Part shown: positions 33,641-45,659 of the stretch, piece by piece | Numbering within the stretch: position 1 is the stretch's first letter | Layout of the letters: the number at the start of each line of letters is the position of its first letter | NCBI GenBank assembly: GCA_025024175.1 | Contig: QCXZ01000137.1 | Location: forward strand, 77,624,680 to 77,688,679 | DNA from: Rhyzopertha dominica | Lineage: Eukaryota > Arthropoda > Insecta > Coleoptera > Bostrichidae | DNA length: 64,000 nt | Direction of reading: 5' to 3' | The notes under the pieces: generated by a model | What the model saw: only the letters and a program-made list of their open reading frames with translations | What the model was told of the DNA's origin: nothing | Databases searched by the model: none | Position numbers and translations under genes: made by a program

Positions 33641-35843
33641 TAGTGGCGGCTCGTCTGGGTCGGCAGGGTCGGCACTGCCGACCCAGAATTTAGATCGAAG
33701 AAATTATTTTTGATGTTAACATCAAATTAATAATTAGCCAAAATCACATTGTTACGGGTTATCCCAAAATATTTATGCTACTCGGCAACCGTGGCTGGGC
33801 CGTGTATGTGTTTGTCATCAAAGCGCTGGGTCGGCAGACCGCATCGTATAAGAAAGCAATAGCATAGTTTTCCTTTGAGCTAAACAAAGACGCAACCCTG
33901 CGCGCATATTGAGGCTGAGGCGAAAATCGAGACTCCGCAATGCTTGGGTCCGGCAGACAGCATAAAACGTTAAAACGGACTTCATCATTTATTTCAATTA
34001 TTTCAAGTTTCTTTTTAATCAACCAATTATAGTTCTGTTTTCTACTAAGTATTACAAATTATCTGATTGACACCCTGTACATGCTTACAGTTTCTTTATA
34101 ATCATAATTCAATTTTACGTATATATGTTTTTATTGAAGTTAATAAAGGAGTCCCGGCATTCATAATCGTCGGATTCCGAAAATTAATTTTGACATGTAC
34201 ATTGAACAACAATTATATACCGGGTGATTTTTTGAAAACTTCACACCTTAAATAACTTTAAATATAGCAAAAATTTAAAAATTTGCAAAAACAGGTAAAC
34301 TTTTGTTTGCAGGGGGACAACTTTTGAGATAAGTTTTTAATGGATAGCGATTACTCTCTGAGCAGGGTAGACATCCCTTTAAAAATTTTAAATGGAACTA
34401 TCCATCTTGTGATACATCATTTGAAAGCTTATTTCACAAAGAGTCTGGCCATGTAATTAGTTTTACCACGTTTAACTTATTGACGGGGTAATAGATTAAT
34501 AGTGCCTACGAAACACGTTGCTTATTAAATTGAATATTTTGGACTCTTTTCAACAAAATGTATTTTATTTTAGAGCGGAAATAAAATTTGTTCTTACGAG
34601 AACCCAAAATTTAAACAAACAACTTGTAAAAAATATGACACCTAAAAAAACTCCCAGAATACTGAAAATTTTCTTTTAACATTATTATTAGCATTAAAGT
34701 ATTTATCATGCAATTTTTTAGAAAGTCCATGCCCACGAAAAAGAAAAATTATTTATTTGTAACTCCAAAAACAGTGTGAACAAAACCATAGAAATTATTT
34801 AGCCAATTCAGTATAAACTGTCGAGTTGCAATATCAAGTAATGTCGAAAGAAAATTTTAAGTATTTTTGGCATTTTGCTTAGGTGTAACAATTATTTTTA
34901 ACAAGTATTTTTAGGCTTAAGTAAGGACAATTTTTATTGTAACTGCAAGACAATAAATTTTGTTAAAAAAAAGTCCAAAATATTCCATTTTATAAGCCAC
35001 TTGCTACAATGCACTTTTTGACCCACTACCCCGTCAATGGGTAAAAAATAGTAAAACTAATTATATGGCAAGACTCCTTGTGTAATAAGCTTTTAAATGA
35101 TGTTTCGTAAGATAGGTAGTTCCATTTAAAATTTTTGAAGGGGTATCTACCCCGCTAAGAGGGTAAGCGCTATCCATTAAAAACTTATCCCTGCAAACAA
35201 AAGTTTACCTGTTCTTGCAAAATTTTAAATTTTTCCTCTATTTAAAGTTATTTAAGGTGTGAAGTTTTCAAAAAATCACCCGGTATATAGTTCAATACTG
35301 AAATCACGAAAAACTACCCGAATGTTCTACGAAATTTTTCATTTTCCCAAGATTATTGTAAGAGCTATCCTCTTAAATAAACAATTTTAAGCAGATACCT
35401 TCAAACATTTAACAGAATTAATTAAATACATGTTATAAATTTAGTCAATCTGAAATCATTGAAGAATTTCACACAAAAAGAAAATAACAAAATAAATAAG
35501 CGCCAATACCCATATAATCGCTGAATGCTGTCTGCCGGACTTCCGAATACNTCTTTGGATTGGGCTCGATATATATCGGCTTCGCCTCTCCGGAGCAGTA
35601 CAGATGTACGCTTAACGTTGAAATTATGAAGCTAGTTGCCAGATTAGGCTATTTGTTACCAAATGAACCATCTTTTTAACTTGCGGCGATATGAAAATTT
35701 ACAGAAGTAGCAAGTAATAAACAACAACAACTACGAGTATATACAAAATTATTTACTAATTTATAAATAAATAATATTAACCAACTAGAGTGGACCAAAG
35801 TTTTTACTGCCGACCCAACAGAATTTGTCACGAGCCGCCACTG
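33641..35843. mobile_element. Non-autonomous hAT element, family A, copy 2 (contains a foldback element)
   Basis: Starts TAGTGGCGGCTCGTCTGGGT (first base mutated from C) and ends ACGAGCCGCCACTG. It is flanked by a perfect 8-bp duplication CTTCAGAG (33633-33640, 35844-35851). It is the inverted counterpart of the copy at 15638-16839, with shared internal sequence over its whole length except 34220-35283, where another element has inserted. GGGTCGGCAG-type repeats cluster at both ends. The matching target duplication places it in the hAT superfamily. No transposase is encoded. Confidence 0.95.
34220..35283. mobile_element. 1.06-kb foldback element with about 270-bp TIRs, TA target duplication
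   Basis: Starts CCGGGTGATTTTTTGAAAAC and ends with the exact inverse at 35283; TA on each side. The inverted similarity extends about 270 bp inward (34220-34493 against about 35022-35283), including AACTTCACACCTTAAATAAC, GTAAACTTTTGTTTGCAG, TTTTAAATGGAACTA and GACGGGGTA. The unoccupied site is preserved in the other hAT copy (about 16193-16206), which confirms the boundaries and the 2-bp duplication. It has no coding capacity. Confidence 0.92.
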
Positions 35844-35932
35844 CTTCAGAGTTATCTGATAAATCAAGTGAGACAAAGCGCATGCGCTCAATCAGCTTGT
35901 TTCCAAGCCACCTAATTGACATGAAAGTTCGT

Positions 35933-36209
35933 TTTCTATTTTTTTTATTTTGACTCGTGATTATTGCAGTGTNTCAGTACAGCCTTCTTTTGCAGCCTTT
36001 GTATCTTTGATGTATATCTATAATTAATTAACCAACAAATTGATTCGCTGGCCGAAACTTACGAATTTGAATCNCTAACTTTTAGGTNGCACTATTATCA
36101 TGAATTAGTAGAAACAACTAGCAGCGTATTCATTAAATTTCCCTCCATGATGTATTAATAATAATAGCGTAACAGAATATCACAGCCGATGCAATTGCAT
36201 TCAATACTG
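35933..36209. other. No gene recognised
   Basis: AT-rich with several Ns. Confidence 0.3.
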
Positions 36210-36760
36210 TGATAACTAACTTATGCATGTGAAAGCAAATTTCGTCAGCTCCGCAACTGGACGCAGCTGACGTCTTCCCACTAAATCACGTCGCTGAATA
36301 ATTCACACACTGAAATTTTCTGAGTGATTACGGCAGATCTAATAAGACCAATCGTTCTTATATCCTTTGGAGCTGCAACTTTAAGAGAGAAGTTTTCTGG
36401 GTGAGGTCACCCTCCGTTCTCGGAAGGTATGCATAATTTACCCCCGCTAATTATTTAGTGAAGGGAATGGGATTATGCCCATAAAGAAAATTTAACCCAA
36501 ACTAGGTCTTTGGGGTTCCGTCACAATAACTTTATAAAGCGCAGCGTTTTCTTTCAAGGTGGGTGGGAGTTATGGACGCAATGCCACCGCCACATTTCTG
36601 TCTTAATTTGCGGAAAATGGCTTTTTTGGAGCTAAACTCGCCTTATGAGAATTTATCATTGGTAAATCAGATGCGGCAAGTATGTATTTCTTATACGCCG
36701 CTAAGGCATGATTTACGACTAAACAAAGGTTTAAGAGATGATATAAAGATATGTTAGGTC
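36210..36760. other. GC-elevated island, possible conserved non-coding element
   Basis: Includes GCATAATTTACCCCCGCTAA and TAATTATTTAGTGAAGG near 36430-36465, AT-rich homeodomain-type cores in GC-rich context. No convincing coding frame. Confidence 0.3.
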
Positions 36761-38249
36761 GTGTTCTGAATAAAGCACATACTGTATTTTTCGTACAAAA
36801 CATTCATCCTCTGTAGTTTACATAAAATAATTTAGTTGGAATGATTAAAAACAAATCTTTAAGCAAAAATGCAAGATTGTGTTAAAGTGGTTGCAGCTAT
36901 TTAAGAAGAAACTGAACAAATAGTTGAAGAAGCTCTAGCTGGATCACGGGTTGTTGTAACATACCTAAAGAACACGAGTACATTTCCAATCAAAGTCGAT
37001 ATAAATAACTTTCGAAATATATTGGAATGTATACCCATTGAACAATCTTTTGTCACAATTATTGGTAGGCAAATGCCATTAATTAAAACTAATAGTGTTA
37101 ACAACAAGCAAAGAAGGATGTGTTGTTTCCTAAAGAAATAATACCAAGTTACCATGCTAATTTCGTCAGCTGCTAGTGGAACGTATACAATGATTACGGT
37201 ATATTATTAGTCTTCACCCTGAGTTAAAGATATGATTAATTAATTATAGATTGTATTCGCCTTTAGAATTTATGCATCTTACTATAGGTATAGATGATAT
37301 TGGACCTGTAATTAATTTAACCGTTTCGAAAGTGAACAAATAAAAAGCTTTGGGCTGTCTTTAGCTTAGTATGATCGCGTTTAAGAAATATGTCACACCG
37401 TCATGTTGTGATCATACAACCTGCAAGCAATACCACTAAATGATGTATATGGATGGCCATTAATACACTCCAAGGAAATTTGACCTCCAATTACGTAACT
37501 GCATCTCCAAAATAACCCCATTGGTACATTATTCAGTACAGTTGCTAGTCATAATATATGACCGAAGTTCATAAAAGATTATCTGTCGGAAACCTTCTAA
37601 CAGTGGAAGGAATTATACTCTATAAATACACTACACACAAATAAATATTATAGTATTTTGTGCCTATATATAGTTATTTCTAAACCCGACACCTACAATT
37701 TGCCAGGAGTTGCTGTGTAACCTAACTTTATTATTTTGTCTGAATAAAACATTGGAAAAATAAATAGGTAATGTTTCATCTTCTAACCCTATTGACTAAA
37801 TAAGTTTGTAGGCATATAATTAGATCAATAATTAGACCAATAACGCGCCAATTAAGTACAGAATAATATCTAGATATTTATTAAGAAATAACAACTCCCG
37901 TAGCGTTGGTACGTTAAATTTAATTCTACAGAGCAATAAGTAGTAAGTTTAGCTTTTATTGACGTCATTATAAGAAGATCGAGTAGATCTAGGCTGTCTA
38001 AAAGCAATAACATTTGGAAAAATATTTGGTATCTGATGTGAAGGTTGTGTTGTAGTAACAAGTTTCTAAAGCAAATTCCTATTACTTCGACTTCAATGTG
38101 TGAAGTTCATATTTTCCATGTGTTTATTCCATATTTTTCTTAAAACAATTAGTTGGTGCAGTAGTATATTATAAATCTTGTACAATGCATTAGTTGATCA
38201 TGATTAGGTGATTATAGTTTTCTATTTGGTCCAGTAATTTTCTCTCCAG
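36761..38249. other. AT-rich, no gene recognised
   Basis: A hydrophobic minus frame at 37155-36901 appears without a known family. Confidence 0.3.
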
Positions 38250-39850
38250 CTTAATGGTGTAGTGTGTCTTCTATTTCTGATTACCATAGTATTTCTTTGT
38301 GTGTCCATTTCCGTATTTATCTTCTTTAGCTCTTTACATCATTTGAAAAGTGTAGTTGTTACATTTCCTCCCAGTAGCTTATGCACATTTTTATACTTTG
38401 TAAATTATGCACCTTTACTTATATTTTATGATTTTTACGCATGACTTTAAGGGTTTCTATAAATTCTTTTCTTACTACTCCCTTTCTTGGCACCTCCAAA
38501 CGTTACTTCTCTTTATTCTATCAAAAGCCTTTTGTAATTAGCAAAAGCAAATGTGCATTGTTTTATTTTCTTCGGCTAAATTTTTCTTGCATTTGCCATA
38601 TTGTAAATATTAAGTTATTATGCAATTCTCTTGTTGTGAACCCTTACTATAAATCTTCCAGTGTTTTTTGGATTTGGTCTGTATATTTTTCTTAGTATTT
38701 TCCCATTTTCAGTTTTGTATATTGGCATAGTTCTGGTATCTTGTTATTTTTGTATAATTACGCTTATTAATTCTGTAAATTTCTTTGCCGCTGTTACCAA
38801 TACACTTCAACATTTCTCAGTTATTTCACCCTCTTTCAGGGTTTTATCTAATTAATATTTGCATTTCAGCTTCATTCTGCTCTTTTCATCAATTCCTCAA
38901 GGTATTGTTAGGTCTGTTTAATACGTTGTCTATTTCTTTGTTCTTATATTTTTTAGTCTTGGTACCTACTTTCTTTTTTCTTAATTGTTTCAATGTGCTG
39001 TATATTTATGAATACATGTATGAGCTTTGTGTTGGCTAGTGTAAGGGTTCATTTACATTGTCATTGTCAATATTTGGCCGTTCCCTTTCTTGTATCTCTC
39101 AATACTTGTTATTTTTACTAGATGTACAATGGCGTTTCTGAAGCTAACATAAGTTTCGTCTTATGTTATTTTACAAGATGCATCTTTTGTTGCTGATGTT
39201 CTTTACTTATAGTTTAGGTAATTCCCCATTGCTCTGTTTGTCAAGATATTGTTTCACTAAGCTCATTTTTATGCTTTCTTTGTCTTTTAAAATTGCCTCC
39301 CATGTTTCTGTCGCTGGACATTTGTCTGTTCCTTCTTTTGTCTCCTTTCCTTAATTCGTTTTCTTACATCAATTTTTTTGACCATCAAGCAATGTTCATT
39401 ACAAATTTAGCACCCCCTTGAATACTTTGCATCCAGTAGTGCACTTTGATCAGTTGCTATTATAACCCAGATTTTCAGATCTTCATTTATGCTAGCCATT
39501 CTGAAGGATATTTTTTCTGTATGTAGATAATACGCTGGTAGAGCATATTCGATGTTATCCTTTAATACTGTAGAAATTATTTTTGTTTTTAAATATTTTT
39601 GTTAGTGAGATTGTTAAACTAAAATGACCTGGACTTCAATAAAACATTGAGATAAATTATTAGGTCAGATGGGAAAATGTAGCTCATATGCAATATTTGA
39701 AAGCGAGAATTAGGTCAAGATATGAGTTGCTGATGTATTTGCTAATCAATTGAATATGAATGCCTATTTGATTAAAATCGTTTTTACAATAGGGTTTTTA
39801 ATGAGTATTGGATCCATTTATGTTATTCATTAGCTCTTCTGTATATGGAC
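38250..39850 (-). mobile_element. Heavily decayed LINE reverse transcriptase (minus strand)
   Basis: Plus-strand open frames here are T-rich, Phe/Leu-rich shadows. On the minus strand, short pieces are recognisable across frames: near 38560-38460 a KAFDRIKRSNVWRC stretch (RT domain A, as in KAFDRVKRE.LW) and near 38700-38650 GKILRKIYRPNPKNTG. No catalytic box was found. Element class is uncertain (RTE- or R1-like). Confidence 0.45.
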
Positions 39851-39859
39851 TGATCACTG

Positions 39860-40400
39860 GATAGCAAATTACTTACCCAGAATTCCCATAAAACGTCGCA
39901 TTATTAATTACAGCGCAATTAGAGAAAATGTCGTAACGACGCCAGCCTAGATTCAGACCATGCTAAGCCCGAATTAAGCCAGGCTCGTTTAGTAATTGCA
40001 CTCTAGTTTCCCGATAATGAAGAGATTTTGAATCGCATTTGGCGGTTGCCTAATTATCAAGCGCTCGAATGAAGGCAGCGGTCCGCATGTAAACACCTTC
40101 ATTATATGAAAACTGCGCTTCGTGAAATATAGCCGACGGAGGATGCTGTAAAAGGTCAATAGGCATCCTGTGGAAGCCCGTAACAGGTCCCGTGGGGAGG
40201 GCATTTTGAGCGCCGGAGTGTCACGCATCGCCTCACAAACGAGCCGAACCGAAGAGTTATGCCAATTATGCATTATTTAGGGACAAGCAGATGCAAGCCT
40301 CAAAGGAGAATAAGCGCGTTGCTTTCCACCGCCACGCATGATGCATGTTCGTTTCGACTTCAGGGGAGAACGAAAGCTTGGGATTTTGACTTATGCAATT
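39860..40400. other. GC-elevated island, unknown
   Basis: Higher G+C with a 94-codon minus frame (40273-39989) that matches no known family. Contains CCGCCACGCATGATGCATG near 40330. Possibly conserved non-coding DNA. Confidence 0.3.
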
Positions 40401-40949
40401 CTAGACATTCAGTATGAATACGCAAAAACAAATGTAATCTACTGCAAAACAGATTATTGGTCGCGCGTAGTTGTGTCGTGCCTGAAAATTGGGTATTTCA
40501 TGCGTTTTTTTTTAATTATACATTCCGAACGATCCAATTGAAATAAGAGTGACCTGTTTTTTTATTTCTTTCAATATTGCGTATAACTTGAGATATTATT
40601 TAATAAAAATTAAAGAATTCAGTTGTGACCTCATAAGTGAACAATCTACTTGTACCGTGTTAAAAAGAGAGGGATAAACAACAATCGGAGTAAATAACAA
40701 CATCACGTACAGCTTTTTCAGTTAAGTCGTCACATCCCTTGGAGAGCGCTTTAAAATAGTTCAACTTTGGGCCTCGCAATCAAACGATACGATGTATTTT
40801 TAAACTGTTTTTTTTTATCCAACTTAACCTTACACTTCTTAACTTCGTAAGCATCACCAATCATAATAATCTAGGTTAGGTTTTTCNNAGACTGACTTTC
40901 GCTCAAACAGTGTTGCCAAGTGCACCGTAGTTGAACATTTTTAAAAGTT
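40401..40949. other. No gene recognised; possibly 5' part of the next transposon
   Basis: AT-rich, with NN at 40887-40888. Terminal inverted repeats of the transposase element that follows could not be identified. Confidence 0.3.
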
Positions 40950-40969
40950 TTGGCGCTTAACGCTACCTA

Positions 40970-42231
40970 TGTTACAATTACTAACGAAACTACATTGAAT
41001 TCCGTAATTTTTACTTCACTGAAATACCCAATTGTGCACGATGTCGGACGGCAAAAAAAAACTTGCGAAGTCAACCGTGTGTTTTATTATTTTAAAAATG
41101 AAAGCGGTGCCTCAGATAGTCTTGAAAGTATTAAATCTAAGACATCTATTGCTACGGGAATCTCTGTCATAACTATTGAGAGGATTGTTCGTGAAGGTGA
41201 TTGCAGTGCATCGGACAATAATGAAAAACCTCAGTTCAGTACTCTTGGAAAGAAGAGACCGAGGAAGAGTAGCCTGACTGCCGATTTTCCGGAATACAAG
41301 AAGACTGATTTGCGTCATATTGTGCACCAATTTCATAAGACCTGAGGAAATCGTGTGACAGTAGCACAATTAAACCAGAAGATACGAACTGACTTGGATT
41401 GGCATGAATCGAACGGGACTTTGAGGAATTTATTGCACAACATGGGATTCAGGTGACCGAGAACTCAAAATAATCGAAACGTGCTAAACGAAAGGCACGA
41501 CATCAGATCACTTCGAATTCGAATTTATTCGAGAGAATAAAATATTTTCGGAGTCAGAATACACCAATTATAGTATATGGACGAAACTTACCTGCATATA
41601 CGCAGGATGGGAAAAGGGGTTCTTACCTGGATGCCTATTGATGTTCAAGTCGGGAACAAAAAGTGGTGATTACCATTCAGAAATGAATTCTGGTAATTAC
41701 GGGAAGTGGCTGGAAAACATGTTAATCCCCAATTTGCCAAGGAATTCGGTCATTGTTATTGATAATGCGCCGTACCATAATGTGCAAACCAATCCAGCAC
41801 CGTCGTCGAATTCCAAGATAGCAGATATGGTGCGATGGCTTACGGATCGTAACATTAATTTCCATCCAAACAGTTTGAAACCAAAACTGTACGAAATTGT
41901 TAATAATAACAACAAACGCCATATAACTTACAAGTTTGTCAACTTGTTACGAAGTCATGGACATATCGTTTTACGCTTACCACCCTACAACCCGGATTTG
42001 AATCCCATCGAGTTAATTTGGGCCACAGTAAAACAAAACGTTGATGCAAGAAATGTAACGTTCAAATTGGATGTCGCGAGGATGACAGCCGAAGAAGAAT
42101 TCAACAAGATAACACCCGAAGATTGGAAGAAACGCTGTGGCCACGTGATTAAAGTAGAGGACAAATATATGGAGCGTGAAGTGTTTGTTGATAGTCTCAG
42201 TAAAGTGGAACCTCTAATTATTAACTTATAA
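40970..42231 (+). pseudogene. IS630/Tc1/mariner-type transposase, DD82E spacing
   Basis: HTH region NRVFYYFKNESGA, TGISVITIERIVREGDCSAS, then LGKKRPRKSSLTADFPEYKK; a stop after HQFHKT (41343), then VTVAQLNQKIRTDLDWHESN and LRNLLHNMGF. The first catalytic Asp lies in YMDETYLH near 41575, and a frameshift falls near 41630. The last 197 codons (41638-42231) are intact: SGDYHSEMNSGNYGKWLENM, VIVIDNAPYHNVQ with the second Asp, LRLPPYNPDLNPIELIW with the Glu. Between that Asp and Glu I count 82 residues, the spacing of the DD82E (Sailor) group of this superfamily. Fragments of related proteins are at 1.1, 48.9 and 61.2 kb. Confidence 0.85.
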
Positions 42232-42235
42232 GCTA

Positions 42236-43320
42236 ATAGTGACAGCGACTGTGATAGTGATTAGATAGTGCATATGTACCTATGTATTAATTCTCTTTAT
42301 TGTATAATGTTGTTTCGCTGGTTTTCTTTTTCATTTGCCTTCAATTTCTGGTGGTAACTTGACAACCCACTCGAATGTGTTTTATTATTTTTGTTTCTCT
42401 TGTTTGTACTTAGTAATTAGTTATCTTTATTGTACAGTCTTATTGTTTCTTCTAAGTATGTTTTCTTTTTCATTCGTTTTTTGGTTCCGAGAGTAATTTG
42501 ACAACTCACATGTATGCGTATTGTATTATTGACATCATTTTTAGGTTTCCATTTTTTGTACTACCTACGTTATTTTGTTTACTTATTTACGCAATAATAC
42601 TGTTTCCTGTATATCTTTTTCCCAAACACCGCTTTGCGTGCAAACCAAAAAAACGATGGTCGGCACGATCTGAGGTTGGCGCCAACGCGCTTATCCCACC
42701 GCTCGCCATCATTCATCTGTTTTGGAGTATTTGGTTAACTTACATGTTTCCATGATCATTTTAATATAACAAAGCAATAGAAGAACTTACAATAGATTAC
42801 TTCAGCGCGATTGTTGCGTTCTACTTAAGGGACTACCTTTGTTGCTTGAAAGGTCGGCTAATAATAAATTTCAGCCTTAGTGATCTTTCTTCCCCCGTTA
42901 TTAAACAGAAAGTTGTGAACATAAGCTTAAATTAATGTAATATAAAGTAAATAAGATTTTCCAGAAGTAGGCGTTGCCACCTAGCAACAAGTATTGGCCT
43001 TCACTTTAGTTCGCCTTAATAATATGGAACATAATATTCTACGATAGAACTCACTATGTTTGATGTTGTATCCTAAGGGATAACGTACCACTCCTCTTCC
43101 GTTAATTGTAATAATAAGCTGTGGAAATGAATTCTTTAATTATCCGGTGTATCCAAGCGACTAATTGGCTTTGTAAATAGAGCAAGCAAATTTAGATATA
43201 TGAAACATTATATTGATATAAACCCCTACACCTCCAAATAATACTGAGATATAAGTGAAAACTGAAAAACTAATAAATCATTCGTTACACATTGCCTTCA
43301 TTCCATGTACTGACAGAAAT
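42236..43320. other. 3' flank of transposon; imperfect tandem duplication
   Basis: Two diverged copies of about 125 bp follow one another at about 42290-42412 and 42423-42535 (shared TCTTTATTGTA, TTTTCTTTTTCATT, TTGACAAC.CAC). No gene is supported. Confidence 0.4.
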
Positions 43321-43321
43321 A

Positions 43322-43322
43322 G

Positions 43323-43402
<80 letters not shown>
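43322..43402. repeat. (AAT)n microsatellite, LINE 3' tail
   Basis: About 27 uninterrupted units of AAT/ATA, directly after the minus-strand LINE 3' end. It is best read as the (ATT)n tail of that insertion. Confidence 0.9.
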
Positions 43403-43403
<1 letters not shown>

Positions 43404-44430
43404 GTTATTTATTGTGCAAAATAATGTACACAAAAGGTAGGAGATTTGACGTCAGTCATTCTACCACTCCCCCGTTTACAAAAATAAATATACATGAAAC
43501 GCGTTATATAAAAAACTAGCATACAAATCAATCCAATTGCAAATTACTGAAAAAAACGATGCCTAAGACGTCGACTGAACGTCGCCAGTGGCAGCTCTAC
43601 GATATCAAGAATTTTATTCAATAATGTAGGAGCTATGTAACCATAACTACCCTGAAATTTTGATGTGCGATGTTGAGGCACGGTAAAAGAGTTATATCTA
43701 ACATTGACATCATGAATTTGAGCGCGTCTCACAAGAATATCTGTTAGACAAGAAGGTACCCTATTAGTATAAATCTTATACAATAGTACGCTATATAGGT
43801 ATTCCATTCTGAGATTCATATTTGGTTCATTCAAACGAATCAAATATGGAGTGATGTGCTCTCTGAATGGAACCCTAGACACATATCTTATACAAGCATT
43901 TTGGACACGTTGGATTTTTAATTGATTGTACTTGGGCATAAAATGATAGTANACTTGAGAACAATAATCTACATGAGGATAAATTAATGCCTTTACTAAT
44001 TTTAACTTTACATTATCATCCAAGATGTCCCTTAAGCTGTACATGGTTTTTAATTTAAAAAGACATATTTTGTACACTTCTTGGCAATGTTTGTTAAAAC
44101 ACAAACCTCTATCAAAGACGACACCCAAATTTTTAGCAGAGTCTACCCAATCAAGCACAGTTCCATCAATAGTAACACTATAATTTGAACACACGAGGTC
44201 ACTGCAATGCTGATTACCAATGCACATAGCAATAAATTTTTTTAGGATTAAGCTTTAGACCATGTTTTCTGCACCACTTGGAAAACAAATTTAAATCATA
44301 ATTAATAGCAGCTATTGCATTATCAACATCTCCTGCGATACAAGGAAGATACAGCTGAGCGTCATCAGCATAAAGCTGAATCTGTGAACTAAACAAAGCT
44401 GCAGGCAAATCAAAAGTATACAGTATATCT
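43322..44430 (-). mobile_element. Non-LTR retrotransposon (LINE), 5' truncated, with (ATT)n tail
   Basis: Minus-strand LINE. It begins inside the RT: SSQIQLYADDAQLYLPCIAG (catalytic YADD near 44375), AINYDLNLFSKWCRKHG, LKLNPKK. A slip in a T-run near 44233 shifts frame, then 227 codons stay open (44227-43544): DWVDSAKNLGVVFD, KALIYPHVDYCSQ, QRVQNACIRYVSRVPFREHI, to RHRFFQ. The 3' end carries a perfect trinucleotide repeat of about 80 bp (43322-43402). Truncation and tail are usual for target-primed insertion. It is fairly young. Confidence 0.9.
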
Positions 44431-45659
44431 TTTTTTAGGCTTTTTTATCATAAACAGGCGATATTACGATACGCTTATGCCCCAAGATTAGCGTCGCGTT
44501 AAACAATCATACTTAATTCTGAAATTTTCATTAATAATGTGTTCTAGGGTTGCATTCTTGTGATTGTGTTGTGGCTGTTATTGTTATCGTCGTTATAGTG
44601 AAGTAGTTCCGTGTATCTGCTCAAGTGTATACAAGAGGTTACACAATTGTGGTAAAGAAACCACCTACGGAGCACATTGGCTCACGAAATAGATATAATA
44701 TATGGGGATAATGTTGTCCAGCAATAACACATAAATCGGGTAAGAAAAATTAAAGGAAAATCTGTAAATCACACTATCAACAGCTTGGAAGAAATATTTA
44801 AGGTCTACCGCAAAAATACATCTCAAAAGAATCCCAGCCTCATAAACTACTTGGAACAATAAGGCTTCAGTTGGAGCGAAAAAATCTTAGCGGCAACACC
44901 AGAAAGAATGAGTACATATTTAGACATTTGTTGCTTTAATGTTATTGAATAGATAATCTTAATTCCTAAACTTTTTTACCTACATGAGAAGCGTTAACAT
45001 TCATTGTGAGTTTTGTCAAATTTTATTAAAACTTTACGCCATTCACATAATTCTTGTCAAGATTGGTAACGAATAAAACAAGCTTCCCTTATGTTTAGTC
45101 ATCAATATTTTACTTTAATTTAAATAATTGCAATAATTTAGTGTACAAAACATGGTTCTGCGAATTACATCAGTGACCACCACCATCCAGACAGCAAACA
45201 AATGAAGACATTATCCTCAGCAATATCAACTTCCAGAAGCTTCTCCGCGAACCGACTCATCTCAGGATATCATCTACTTAATGATGTGTTGCTGTGCCGC
45301 CGTTGCCCGAATTGATACGTAACAAAGAAAATCAATAAATAGCTGGTCACGCGATGGGGGGCAAGTTTTACGTTAACGTGCATTTAGAGGGAGCTCGGCT
45401 TGACGTATAAATATGGTTCGTGATTGGACAATTGACGCGCTGTCACGACATTTCCGTTTGCAGATGGACTGGAGCTGCAGTTCTGCAGTTTGACAGGCGC
45501 TTGTTGTTTGAGCGGTGCAGGCCAAATTAAGGGCGTTAACCCAACAATTTGGGTCGTGAGGGTCGTACATTAATAAATGATATTATTCTGGTTTCGGTAT
45601 AATAGAAATGTAGAATTAAAATACAATTGTATTTTTTCAAACATCCTGTAAATACTGTT
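44431..45659. other. Spacer with a GC-elevated island at about 45240-45570
   Basis: No gene recognised. The island includes TGACGTATAAATATGGTTCG near 45400 and a 65-codon minus frame of unknown nature; it may be conserved regulatory DNA. Confidence 0.3.

Larger units (their letters stand above)
31860..35932 (-). mobile_element. Penelope-like element with inverted terminal repeats, interrupted by hAT
   Basis: Minus-strand PLE. RT pieces: near 33400-33470 a damaged LYGLPKIHKNG-type box, YTFDDTFYKQDDGLPMGSPL / SPVLAEIFM (about 33170-33030), and the catalytic TRYADDIFRIWTGTDRQLDV (33000-32940). The GIY-YIG region is VKCIQCDMICIGQSDRAI, then KNRIKEHAANINSN (about 32395-32290). At its 3' end 31860-31985 carries a repeat whose inverted partner is 33590-33640 continued at 35852-35932, interrupted by the hAT at 33641-35843. 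PLEs often carry such inverted terminal repeats. Confidence 0.85.

Noticed and set aside
38262..39354. Six overlapping plus-strand open frames rich in Phe, Leu and Ser
   Set aside because: They are the T-rich complement of a decayed minus-strand LINE; none has a recognisable domain.
43255..43440. Poly-isoleucine open frame
   Set aside because: It is a translation of the AAT microsatellite.
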